From positions 25,216,291 through 25,280,290 of the forward strand of contig NC_030854.1 of the NCBI RefSeq assembly GCF_000208745.1: DNA of 64,000 bases, given 5' to 3'. Source of the stretch: Theobroma cacao (Eukaryota > Streptophyta > Magnoliopsida > Malvales > Malvaceae). Position 1 is the stretch's first letter, and each line of letters starts with the position of its first letter. The notes beneath the pieces were generated by a model. The model had not been told where the DNA came from. It ran no database searches and worked only from the letters and a program-made list of their open reading frames with translations. Positions 48,916 through 60,456 of this stretch are shown one piece after another. A program made the position numbers and the translations under genes.

Positions 48916-50165
48916 GGAGGTCTTAACTTACAAGGGTAATTATGGAAGGTAAATTAGTACCGGCGATTCTGTTTCCTGTCCCCAATGACACAACACAAGA
49001 ATGTTCATATTCGTCGTGGAGAATTTTTTTTTTTTTTTTTTTTAAATGAAAGTATGTTAAGTTTTGGAGGATTATTTTATTTAATTTTGTTTTTATTTTG
49101 ATTTGGCAACTTTTGGTAAAAAGAATTATAGGTGACATGAACCATATCAGGTTACAAAAGCCTAGTTAACTGTCCAAATTGCCACGCTGTGATCGTGTTA
49201 TTTTCTCCACGAGGCCAGTATAATCCTTTTGTTCACAAACGTCCTTCAAGATTGCAATATGCAAGTCCGTGGATCAAAATAGCGGTACCGGCTATTCATG
49301 CAACCTTCCGGTTCACATTTTCTTTTTAATGTTTCTTTAATCCTTCAATTCCCATCTTCGTTCTTTGGAAGGATGTTATTGTGTCTAATTTTACTCTCGG
49401 ATGAGAATATGTTTTGTCATTTGAAATCAATCATTTATAATAATTAATATATAAAATTAAATTTAAAATTTTATAATAAAGAATAGATTTAATTAGGTGA
49501 TATTCAATCTCATTCAAATAAAATTTATTGGTGACGATATGTTTTCTTTTCAGAGTAGTTAGGTTTCTTGACTCATGGTTATCTTTGAAGATTGTTGAAC
49601 TAAGATTTCAATCAACTTGCAAGATTGCTTTTGGGTTTTTAATTGCAAGACTGCTTTTGGGATTTTGAGAAAATTTGTTAAACAAAGAGGAGAATGGAAA
49701 ATGGCTTGGAAAAAATATTTTAAAATGTACAATATTTATAAAGGTAATATAGTCCAAAAATAATATTTTTGATCTAGTCAAAGGCAAAGATACCCTTAGT
49801 TTTATTAATTATGATCTAGTTAATGAGTGTTTATAAGCAGTTTCTTTAGCACTTGTTAAGGTTAATTAAATTTAAAACATATGTTATTTTAATGTATTAA
49901 GAAAGAAAATCATTTATTAGCAAAATTCAAAAAAAAAAAACAAAGTTGGACAAAAATGAAGCTGACGTGGAAGGCACTTTGCAACTCCAAAAAAGATAAG
50001 GCCACTGATGGAGCAGGGCAGCAGGCACCTTGAGGTCTTAGGCTTCCAAGCGACAGCATGAACCATACAGCTACAGGATAATCTACGGTTGCCCTTGCCC
50101 ACACCTCTTCTCTACATTATCGTATCTTTGTCTGTCTGTCTGTCCATGGTTTGCAAAGACACAAG
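48916..50165. other. Intergenic, 3' flank of the BRCT gene and PrfB3 promoter
   Basis: Contains a poly-T run at 49026-49043 and AT-rich sequence. A ctgtctgtctgtc run just before 50142 is probably the PrfB3 leader. An upstream ATG at 50145 opens a seven-codon frame that ends TGA overlapping the real ATG at 50166. Confidence 0.5.
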
Positions 50166-53100
50166 ATGACGGCCGAAGTCGTGTTTGCAAGAGGACACGC
50201 CATTCCTGCATTAACTCCATGGCAATCTTCTTCAACGAAGAGAAAGTCAAAACCTACTCAGTTTTTACATTTCACCGTTCGGGCTTGTCATTCCATTGAT
50301 GACAAGAACAGGGTCTATAAGCAACTGGGTATGTCTCCCCGCCCCCCCTTCTTTTTTTTTAATTGAAGCTCTGTTTTACATTCACCATTCGGGCTTCTCT
50401 GTCTCCCTTTCATTTTTGTTGACGAATTTACATTCTTGGCGTTATAATTCCAAATTGGTTTTGGAGTTAATCCTAAAGCAACATTGATTTTGCTTTCTTT
50501 TGCTTTATGCTATGAAAATCTGCTTTCCAAACTTGTGAAGAGGCATAGAGTCTTTTGCAAGCTGAAAAAACTAAGAAAATGAAATTTGAAAAATATTTCA
50601 CTATTGTCATATTGGATTTTTTTTTTTTTTTTTTTTTGGGAACGTTGTGGCTGGGGTTATTGGAAGAATCATCTCCATAAATGCCTCTTCCTTTAAAAGA
50701 ACGTTGAGTGGATTTTCAGAGATAATATAACATGCGAAACCTCTATACTTTTGAAACTTTGGCATGTTTAAGTGAGAGATGCTTGTGACATGCACAATTA
50801 GTGTTATAGAGGATCTAAAATATGTTTCTGTAGGCATTCAAAACTAAAAATATGAGTTGTTTTTGGAAGGTTTGTTACGTTGATTAGTTTATTGGAGTAT
50901 TAGTGGAAAACCTTTATATTCTTATGTAGGTAGCTGGAAAATATTACCTTTAACATTCTAAATATCTTTCTTACTTAAACAAGCTGGAATATACACTGAA
51001 AGGATGTTGTTAATCAGATGGTGCCATCACCATATAAGTTTCCTAGTCGGGCATTACTGATAATTTATAGTTTCATGGTCTTTTAATGAAATTGCTAGTC
51101 ATTAGAAGAATTTGCATTTTGATATATTCATTGCAATCTTTTTTCTTTTTCAAATTTCTGAGTTAACATTGTATTATCACTACTTACATTAGGTCTATTT
51201 TCATTGAAAAAGAAGATTGAAGATATCATTCTCCGAGCTGAGATGTTGGCACCAACTGCCCTCGAACTTGAAGAAGCAAGGAGAATCAAGCAAGAACAAA
51301 TGATACGTGATTATAATCTATGGGATGACCCTGTTAAATCCAATGAAATTCTTGTCAAGTTGGCTGATAGTGCCAAAATGGTTGATGCTCTCAAAGATTT
51401 AAAGTATAAGGTGATGTGCACCAGAGACTAGTTTAAAGGAGTTTTATATGAAAAATTCACATTTCAATTTATAGAAATATCAGATAGGGCTTTGTTTGAT
51501 TTTGTTAGCATCTAAAATAGACTTCTTTTGGCACCTTACTCATACAAATGCATACATCCTTGGTTATGTTTTGCTCCATAACTTGTTTGCTGGATTAGGT
51601 CTTTATTAGTAGAACTTTATTGAAGCTTTTTTTTTTTTTTTTTTTGGCTTCTATTGGAGGAACTGATGGTTGTCAGAAAGTTATAAAACAATTTTTGCTT
51701 ATTTCTGCAGGCTGAAGAAGCAAAGCTGATCACACAGTTGGCTGAGATAGATGCTGTCAATTACAGCCTCTTTGAGCAAGCATATGATGCATCTTTAGTT
51801 GTTAGTGATTTGTTAGATAAATATGAGGTATCGAAGCTCCTTAGGGGGCCATATGACATGGAGGGTGCATGTGTCATCATCAAAGCTGGATCAGGAGGCA
51901 ACAAATCTGAGGTTTGACTTCCTCTGTTCCTCTTCTTTCTCTGGAATTTAACTTTGAGTAGTTAAATTTATCACTTTTCTTTAATGAAATGTCATATAGC
52001 TTCAAGATTTTGCCTCTGGTTGTGTGTAAACACTTTTTGCATTCCCAAATTGAGCAGATAAATAGGCAACTCTAAGTCAGATATTTATAACTTACTATAC
52101 AAATAGACATGTTTGTTGCTTATAAAATTACAAGACTTCTTATTTGGCAGAGTTTTGTGATTAACTTTTAATATTTCCAATGTTTTGTCTAATAGTCTAT
52201 GTCAAGACTTATTTATAATTATGTGCTGGGAGTGGCCAGTTCACCATCGTGGATTTAGATTATTGTTAGTGCTTTCATAAATTAACATACACACTTAGTA
52301 TGGAGCATAATTTATTTCTTGCGAGGTTCATCCCATGTCATTTTGCAAGTATTTACTATTCCTCCCATGTAGAAGTTTATAGAGTTTTGAGGCCGATCTC
52401 TTTTTTAGGTTATGGATCTAAGCTAAGGTGGATGCCATCATTTTAAAAGTGTTTGTTCATGCAGCAAGCTTGGAGCATGAGACATGGTCAGAATGATGCT
52501 CTATTAGGTTATTTGTCACCTGTGATGTACAATTATATCCTGTTTCTATCTAACATGGTGTTAAATAATAATCTTCCACTTCAGGTGTGGGCTGAACAAC
52601 TTCTTAGCATGTATATCAAGTGGGCCGAAAAGCAAGGTTATAGGGGTAGACTTGTCGAGAAGAACCTTTCTGCAGATGGTGGTATCAAGTCAGCAACTAT
52701 TGAGTTCGAATTTGAGTATGCTTATGGTTATCTTTCGGGAGAGAGAGGTGTCCATTTCATGATAAGAAGTTCTCAAAAGGGATCTGTTCGCCGTGAGGTA
52801 TGTTTACTAGTACCTTTCTGACCTGAGATTCCAAAGTCATGTGGATTTCTCACCTGCTTAACATTGAGGAAAGGACTTACTCACTAGTAGTTTTTCTCTC
52901 CTCGCCCATCTTTTTTTTCATTATTAGGAGTACTCTGTCTTACAAAACCATTTTTTTTTTTTTTAAACCTGGCAGGTTAGCTCAGTAGGTGTGGATGTCG
53001 TTCCTGTTTTCCTCGGATCAACTCCTGACCTCCAAATCAGTGATGAGGATTTGATTCTTTCAGCCCCTCTGTTGCTTGGAGAAAATAAGAGCCTGACTGC

Positions 53101-54279
53101 ATATACAGTTTGCGTTCAGCATATCCCTACTGGCATAACTGTCCAATCTTCAGGTGCTTCATTTTCTATCAGAAGTCATTATCCATGTTTTGTTTGGATT
53201 CGACCCCTAGCTTATTTTTTTGTTTAAATTATCTAGAATTTTCTAATTTGTTTTGATCAAATTGGTTTGGAAAATAGCATATGCAGGAAGAAATAGATAA
53301 TGTACTATAATTTAGTTAACACTGGCAGCCGGTCTGGATGGTGAAGAAATATAATTCCAGAACTATTTTATTTGTATATTTCTGAAAGCTTTTAGTGAAC
53401 TAGCACCATTTTATTTCCCTTACCTTAAATTCCAGTAAAAAGTATGAGAAGCAATACTAATGGAATTATTGGCTGGTAAATTCCATGTATAACTTTAAAA
53501 TCATCTTACTATTAACTTTTTGTCTTTTGACCATGAAATGAAGAGACACTTAAAAGCATTGACCATTGAGAAAGGCACAAGGTGTTTTGCCCAATCTGAA
53601 TACAAATTGTTGTGAACTGGATGTATTTTCAGGAAAAATGTCTGTTCTCGAGTTTTTTGTGCTTGATGATGGCGAAAATGGTTAAAAATAGTTTTGTCAG
53701 AGCTGGTGATATGAGCTTCTCTCTACCGAAAGTGAATGAAGGCATGACATGCAAGATTAATCTCTTCTTGACAGCCTTCAAAAATCTATTTTTTCTTTTT
53801 TTTTTTGTTTTTTTTTTTTGGGTGTGGGTGAGGGGGGTGTTGGTTTGGTAAGGCACATTGACAGATTTTGATGGGGATGCTTCCTGCTCTGCTTTGTTCT
53901 CTTAGTTCATATCCCAGGCTGTATCTTCTACCAAAACTTTCTTGACCTTTTTAAAAGGGAAAGTAAAGTAAATCATGTTTTATGTTCAGGTGAGAGGAGC
54001 TACTTTGCCAATCAAATCAAAGCGCTCAACCGATTGAAGGCCAAACTTCTTGTCATAGCAAATGAGCAAGGAGTCTCCACTGTTAGTAGCATCAAGGCGG
54101 ATGCCTTTGTGGATGTGTGGGAAAAGGAGACTCGGAGGTACATGTTTCACCCCAGCAAGCTAGTGCAAGATATAAAAACCGGCCTTGAGTTGGCTGACCT
54201 AAATTCTGTTCTGGATGGAAATATTGAACCTCTTATTGGAGCTCATATCAACATTAGACAGCCAAATTGTACAATCTAA
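50166..54279 (+). CDS. PRFB3: PrfB3, plastid release-factor-like protein without GGQ
   Basis: PrfB3 is a land-plant relative of bacterial release factor 2 that has lost termination activity and instead protects the 3' end of plastid petB transcripts. Six exons, 50166-50328, 51193-51410, 51711-51911, 52585-52797, 52976-53153 and 53990-54279, join in frame to 420 residues. The N terminus is Ser/Thr/Lys-rich and fits a transit peptide. Then come the RF2-like coiled region (LKKKIEDIILRAEML, LEEARRIKQEQM), the domain 2 block (VIIKAGSGGNKSE, WAEQLLSMYIKWAEKQGY, GERGVHFMIRSSQKGSVRRE), and the C terminus (HIPTGITVQSSGERSYFANQ, ALNRLKAKL). Where RF2 has GAGGQHVN before HIPTG, this protein has LLLGENKSLTAY: no GGQ. 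The SPF-type stop-codon motif is also absent. The start is the first ATG in frame. Confidence 0.93.
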
Positions 54280-54622
54280 ATTCACATTGTGTACTTGTAC
54301 TCCTACAACTGAAACATTTTATTGCATGCATATGATTTGAAAATATAAACCTGATGTACAATTTCATCTATCAGTTTTATGAACACATGCTTGATCAAAG
54401 AACAGGCTGAATATATATAGCTTATTGCAATTTCTACTCCATTGAAACTGTCATTTACATTGTTGACATGGTTATAATGTCTACTTGCTTGTTTACATGA
54501 TGGAGACATGCCCAAAGCTTTAGAGCCCCCACTTAAAGCAGGTGCTTATGTTGGAGGCTTTCTTCTCCTGTCAATCAGGCTGCCACTAACAATAAGTTGT
54601 GGTGCAGACCTCTAAAGCATTA
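54280..54622. other. 3' flank of PrfB3
   Basis: Non-coding; should contain the 3' UTR. Confidence 0.6.
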
Positions 54623-55003
54623 GGGATGTCAACGGGTCAGATATTTTATAATTTTAAAAATATTTTATAATTTTGAGATACTCGAACTCTAACTCTATAA
54701 AAAATTAACTATTTTAACTTTATTAATTACTTGTATAATTTTAAAATTATTATCTTAATTTTATTACATTTTTACTACTCTATAATTACTTTAACTCACT
54801 TAAAAATTCGATTAAATTAAAAAATTATTAAAATTTTCTTCATAAAATTTCTCTACGTATCAACTCTAAAAAACTGTCTGAAGCAGTCAATAAATTAGTA
54901 TCATTTTTTAGTAACAGACAACACTAATTGAAGCAGAAAATCTTGTTTGCATAACAATTATTAAGAATGAACCTAGTTTGACAAAATCCTATAGCAAAAT
55001 CTC

Positions 55004-55325
55004 AGCTAGGGAAGAACAAGGGCGTGGGGCTTCGGGCGACATCAAGGCAGCTGGCAGGGCGTGGTTGTGGTTGGGCAGCTGGGGAGAAAAGAAAGATGAA
55101 TCAATGAAGGAGCTGAGCGTGGCGTGGTAGGCTAGTAGCTAGGGAAGAACAAGGGCATGGGGCTTGGGGCGACACCAAGGTAGCCGGTAGGGCGTGGCTG
55201 TGGCTAGGCGGCTGGACAGAAAAAAAAGATGAACCGATGAAGGAGCAGAGCTTGGCGTGGTAGGTCGGCAGCTGACGGGCGTGGTGTGGTAGGCCGGTAG
55301 CTGGGGTCGGGGAAGAACAACAGAA
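55004..55325. repeat. GC-rich 133-bp tandem repeat, two units and a partial third
   Basis: Units start 'agctagggaagaacaaggg' at 55004 and 55137, and a shortened third starts at 55270. Each holds 'gcgtggttgtggttgggc', an A/G run with 'aagatgaa', and 'ggcgtggtaggc'. The GC content stands out from the AT-rich surroundings. The encoded frames are not conserved between units. Confidence 0.85.
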
Positions 55326-55665
55326 GAAGGACTCGACTGAAGGAGGCAAGGAGCGGCTACCGATTAGAAGAAAAGAAAGAAAGAAAAAAAGGGGGTTAGG
55401 GTGGCTAGGGTTTTTATTTTTTAATCATTTTGTCTTTTTATTAACATCAATTACTATTACATAAACATTTCACATTTGGATTAACGTGAAAAAAAAATAT
55501 TTTGTTATATAAATTTTATAAGTTTATAAATTATTATTTTTATAATATTAATATAAAATAAAAAATAAATATATATTAAAAATATTATTATGTATACACA
55601 AAATAATAATTATATTTTTTAAAATAAATACTAATTTATATAAAACATAGTTATCAAAAGACCTT

Positions 55666-55973
55666 NNNNNNNNNNNNNNNNNNNNNNNNNNNNNNNNNNN
55701 NNNNNNNNNNNNNNNNNNNNNNNNNNNNNNNNNNNNNNNNNNNNNNNNNNNNNNNNNNNNNNNNNNNNNNNNNNNNNNNNNNNNNNNNNNNNNNNNNNNN
55801 NNNNNNNNNNNNNNNNNNNNNNNNNNNNNNNNNNNNNNNNNNNNNNNNNNNNNNNNNNNNNNNNNNNNNNNNNNNNNNNNNNNNNNNNNNNNNNNNNNNN
55901 NNNNNNNNNNNNNNNNNNNNNNNNNNNNNNNNNNNNNNNNNNNNNNNNNNNNNNNNNNNNNNNNNNNNNNNNN
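55666..55973. other. Assembly gap (308 N)
   Basis: Run of N at the left edge of the AT-rich tandem array, where repeats probably defeated assembly. Confidence 0.98.
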
Positions 55974-57060
55974 AATTTAATTAATAATTATAATTTTATT
56001 AATTATATGAATTTGCCCTTAGTTACATGAAATTTTAAAAAAATAGTTAAGTTTCAAAACTATTCTAATCTCACAACTTTTTTTTAGATAATTAACTTAA
56101 TATATTATTTAGTATTTAATTTATATAATAGTAATTATATTCTTTATAAATGAACATAATATATAATATAAAGTGTATGTGTTAAAACATATTACAAGTT
56201 ATATACTATAAAAGTATATAAATATATATTGCAATTAATAATTTTATAAGTTACAATATTTATAATATTAACACAAAATAAAAAATAAATATAGTTATAT
56301 TTAAAGTAGATATATTAAAAGTATTATAGTGCACATACAATATAGTTATTATATTAACTTTAAAAAAAAATAGTTATTATATTTTTTATAAATGAACCTA
56401 ATGTATATAAAGACAGTATGGATATTAAAAGACATTATAATTTAATTAATAATCATAATTTTATTAATTAATTATATGAATTTGCCCTTCGTTACATGAA
56501 ATTTTAAAAAAAAAAACTAAATTTCAAAATTATTCTAATTTCACAATTTCTTTTTAGATAATTAACTTCGTATATTGTAAATTTATATAAATAAAAGTAT
56601 ATATATTATTTAGTAATTAATTTATATAATAGTAATTATATTCTTTGTAAATGAACATAATATATAATAGAAAGTATATGTGTTAAAAGACATTACAAGT
56701 TATAGTAACTATAAAGTGTGTGTGTATATATATATATATGTATAGATTACAATTAATAATTCTTTAAGTTATAATTTTTATAATGTTAACACCAAATAAA
56801 AAATAAATATATTTATATTATATATACTAAAAGTATTAGTATATATATATAATATAGTAATCATATTTCTTATAATATTACTCAATATATATAATACATA
56901 TTTAAAAACATTTCAAGTTAATTAATAATCATAGTTTAATGAATTAATTTAATTAACTATATGAGTTTGTCTTTTAATTACATGAAATTAACAAAATAGT
57001 TAGATTCCAAAACTATTTTAAACTTAGAGACTCTCTTTAAGTATATATATTATAAGTTAT
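55974..57060. repeat. AT-rich tandem array, unit about 470 bp
   Basis: Units begin 'aatttaattaataat' at about 55974, 56439 and 56915, then 'atatgaatttgcccttagttacatgaaatt', 'ttctaatctcacaa', 'gataattaactta', 'ttctttataaatgaacataatatataat' and end near 'gacattataa'. The same middle text precedes the N gap at 55490-55660, so the array extends into the gap. Periods of 465 and 476 are counted from the unit starts. Confidence 0.8.
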
Positions 57061-57553
57061 AATTTTGTAATCTTAACCCAAAATAAAAAGAACATACATT
57101 TTTATGAAAATGTATATAATAGTAATTAGATTTTTTTGTAATATGATATGATATTCATATTATTTAAACATAATTAATAATTTAAATTTTTTTTATTTAT
57201 GTATATTTATATCATCACATTAGTTATTTAACTAAGTATGTTTTAAATATATTTGTCAATATATAACAAAGGGGGCGGCATGTCAAGATGGTGGAGATGG
57301 GGAGGATTCCCTTTCGTGGTTTGGATTTGAGTCCTCTCATTATCAATTTTATTCAACTATTTAAATAATAAAATATATAAACGGGTATGTGTAATCGACT
57401 TCGGTGCGAGTATCCGCGAAACCCGGTTACAAAATAATCGGGTTCGGGTAGTGGGTATCCAAAGTGTGATACCCGAACCCGCTCCTAATCCGTTTAAAGG
57501 ATACCCTAACCTGAAATAACCGGACGCGGTTATAGAGTACCCATTGACATCCC

Positions 57554-60441
57554 AACAAAACATGCAAGTGGGACACCAGTCCATTACAGAAATGTTACAG
57601 CAAACTTTCCTGGTAGCAGCAGTTGCACACTAAACCAACGGAGGCAGTCCTATCCTTTGGGATTCACCAAGTCCCAACTATTAGTCTTGTTTTGAAGTGA
57701 GAGAGAGCTATGATTTTTCATGCAAAACGCATATAAAAAAATCAAACTGATCATTGGAGATTTTAGGAAGAGTGCAGTGCCAAAATTATCCATTCGGAGA
57801 GGTGAATGCAAATCCTCTGTTCAGGAATTGTGCCTTGTTTCCTGTCTCATTCACCAACACCATCACATTGTTTTAATTTTTTTTTTTAAAATTGAATAAA
57901 GGTAGATTCAAATTTTTTCTTTAAACGAGGGATTATATATTAATTAATAAATCAAATTTTTAGATGTTATTACATGTTTAATTAATAAAATTATAAAAAA
58001 ATAATAACACTTATTACGTGCTTTAATTAATAAAATTTTTTTTAAAAAAAACTTTCAATGTTTTAAGTTACACTATAAACTTTACAGTATTAAACTGTTC
58101 AAAGCACAATAATTCAGTTTTTCCTCGGTTTATTATGACTTGGGAACAAAATTTATGAAAATAGGACAATATTCGGCGTTTCATGTCATGCATAACGTTT
58201 GACTTTGACTCTACACAAAATTAAGTTGAATTTTGATTTTCAATAACTATAAACTTTTTTTATGAATTGTGTTTAACATGTGAAAAAGAAATAAAAAATT
58301 GTAGGAATAATTGTTTTAAAATTTTTTTAGAAGAAATATTAGTTTGTGACAATTAAAAAATAAAAAAGAAAATAGTATTCTCATTTTGGCAGTTAAAGTT
58401 TTGACCACAGCGTCAAACCAAAAAAAAAGAAAAGTTTTAAGTTAAAAGCAGAGCGGTAGGCAATTGCAATACGAAGAGAATCAGATGGAGTTGTGAGCTG
58501 TCATAAAAATGCCTTTTCAAAAACGTAAAACGTGGCAACGTGGAGGCCTCTGGACTCTGTTTCCGGTATGCCACAAGCAAAGGGCAGTGGCGTGGCCTTG
58601 AGAAGCCAATTTGCATACACAACAAAACTAGGATTATGCTTCTTCCTCCCCTTCACTTCCCCACAGCCCAACCGCAAAGATTTTATGCTTCTTTCCATCC
58701 TTCACTACTTCTGTGAGTCTCTTTTACGCGAATTTATACATGCTTCAATTGTTTTATTTGTATGGGTATATGCAAGACTTTGCTTGGGACTACTATCTGT
58801 ATTGCTTGCTGGGGTGAGAGTAGGAGATGACAGGTTAGAAGAAAGTTTTTTCTTTTCTTTTCTTTCTTGTTGGGCATAGGCTCTTTGTGTTTGCTAGATG
58901 CTCTTGCTGGTTGCTGACAGCCTATCAACATGGGAGAGGAAAGAACTAATTAGGTTCTGCCTTCTGGGTATTTGACTATTTGATATTTCATTATATGGGA
59001 CCTGGAAACTGAAAGACTATAAAGTTAAAAGTACGAGTGTTCCTAAAATTTGTTTCTTCATTCAAAGTTTGTTGGTTTCTCTGCTTTGACAGCTTGGACT
59101 CTAGAGTAGAGTGAGAGTGTTTTTACGGAGAAAAGATGCAACAGATAAGCCTAAGAATCTTGCTGTTTGATTTCTGTGATAATTTGATGAGGAGGAGTTT
59201 GTGGTCTTTAGGCTTAAAAGTGAGTTGGGTAATTGCGTTGTTTATTAGAAATTATCTCATTCATTGGCTTGGACTTTTAAGTTTCACTAGCGGTTGTATG
59301 TGATTGATTTAAGTTACTGTGTTATCTTAGTGAGTTCCTTTTTTTTTAGTTCAATGGGCTCATGTCAATCAATAAATTCACTTGAACTTGTTTGTGGGGT
59401 TTAAAAACTCTAACGCCAAGGTTGAGGACAATAATTCTTGTTTATTTTGGTTCATAGATTATTGTAAGACCATTGCACATAAAATCTGTAGTAATAACCT
59501 TACTTGTATATCGTAATATTTTTATTTCTTTTCCTTGAATAGTATTAACTTATGTGTTTAGAGAAAGGGTAAAAAGTACGAATGTCTGCAAAATGAACTT
59601 GGACAAGAGCTGGACATTAGAATGTCCAAAGGTGGTCTTTTCCAACTTAAAAGCTTTCTTTTGGTTCTTATTGACAGAAAAAAAATGTGTGATTGCTTAG
59701 TTCGTTGCTCATGAAGGTGTACTTTAGGGTGTCTTTGGTACATAGGATGATAAAGAGGATAGAATAAGACAAGATAAGAAAGTGGATAGGATTAGATGGT
59801 TTTATCCAATGTTTTGTTGGTGTATGCAAGAATAAAGGTCAGATATAACAATTTGTATCATACACCACGTTTGGTTTAATATGGGTAAATTTATGTTAAG
59901 ATGATATTTTCCTGTCATTGATCAAAATTATAACATTATCCATACCACTATATACTAAAGACAAGTTTTAGATAAATATCTACCTTTTAGGGTGCAATAG
60001 GAAATATTGAAGCAATAGTTATTGGTTGATATCCATCCCACGATCATATGTCATGGGTTTTAAACAATCTTAACCTTTTCAACAAGATCAAGTACTATTC
60101 TAGGAGGGTACATCATCCAATTTCCTATGCTGTTCTCCTTTGCAAGTAAATCCCAAACATATGATGATTTTTATACTATCCTCTCTATCACTATTATCTT
60201 GTGTGCCAAATACACCTTTAGTTGATGAGAGGGGAAGTAACGAAGGGGAAGATAATAACTAATTGCCTTTTGGAAATAGAAATGTCTCTTATGCAATATT
60301 TGGCATCGCATTACTGGACTTTCCCAAGAACTTTACTGCTATTTTTGTTTCATGCAGATCATATTCAGTTTCTTATTGTATTATCTTGATACTTTTGTTT
60401 CACCTTTTTTTCCTTTTCTTTTTCCTATCCCCATTTTGCAG
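57554..60441. other. Intergenic and probable 5' leader/intron of FPGS
   Basis: No convincing coding exon. A possible untranslated first exon ends at 58712 before ct|gtgagt, which would give a 1.7-kb leader intron reaching the acceptor at 60441 (ttttgcag). The open frames at 58532-58879 and 58734-58931 have no conserved content. Confidence 0.4.
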
Positions 60442-60456
60442 GATTGATGTTTCCTG

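Larger units (their letters stand above)
54623..57553. mobile_element. 2.9-kb TIR element filled with tandem repeats
   Basis: Both ends carry a 15-base inverted repeat, GGGATGTCAACGGGT on the left (54623-54637) and, reverse-complemented, GGGATGTCAATGGGT on the right (57539-57553). The right arm also has a GC-richer subterminal block with 'cgggttcgggtagtgggtatcc' type repeats. There is no transposase; the interior is two tandem arrays and an assembly gap. No target-site duplication was seen. A hAT-like non-autonomous family is likely from the ends, but the superfamily is unproven. Confidence 0.65.

Noticed and set aside
57357..57584. 75-residue open frame on the minus strand
   Set aside because: It reads through the GC-rich subterminal repeats of the TIR element; such frames recur wherever this element ends.
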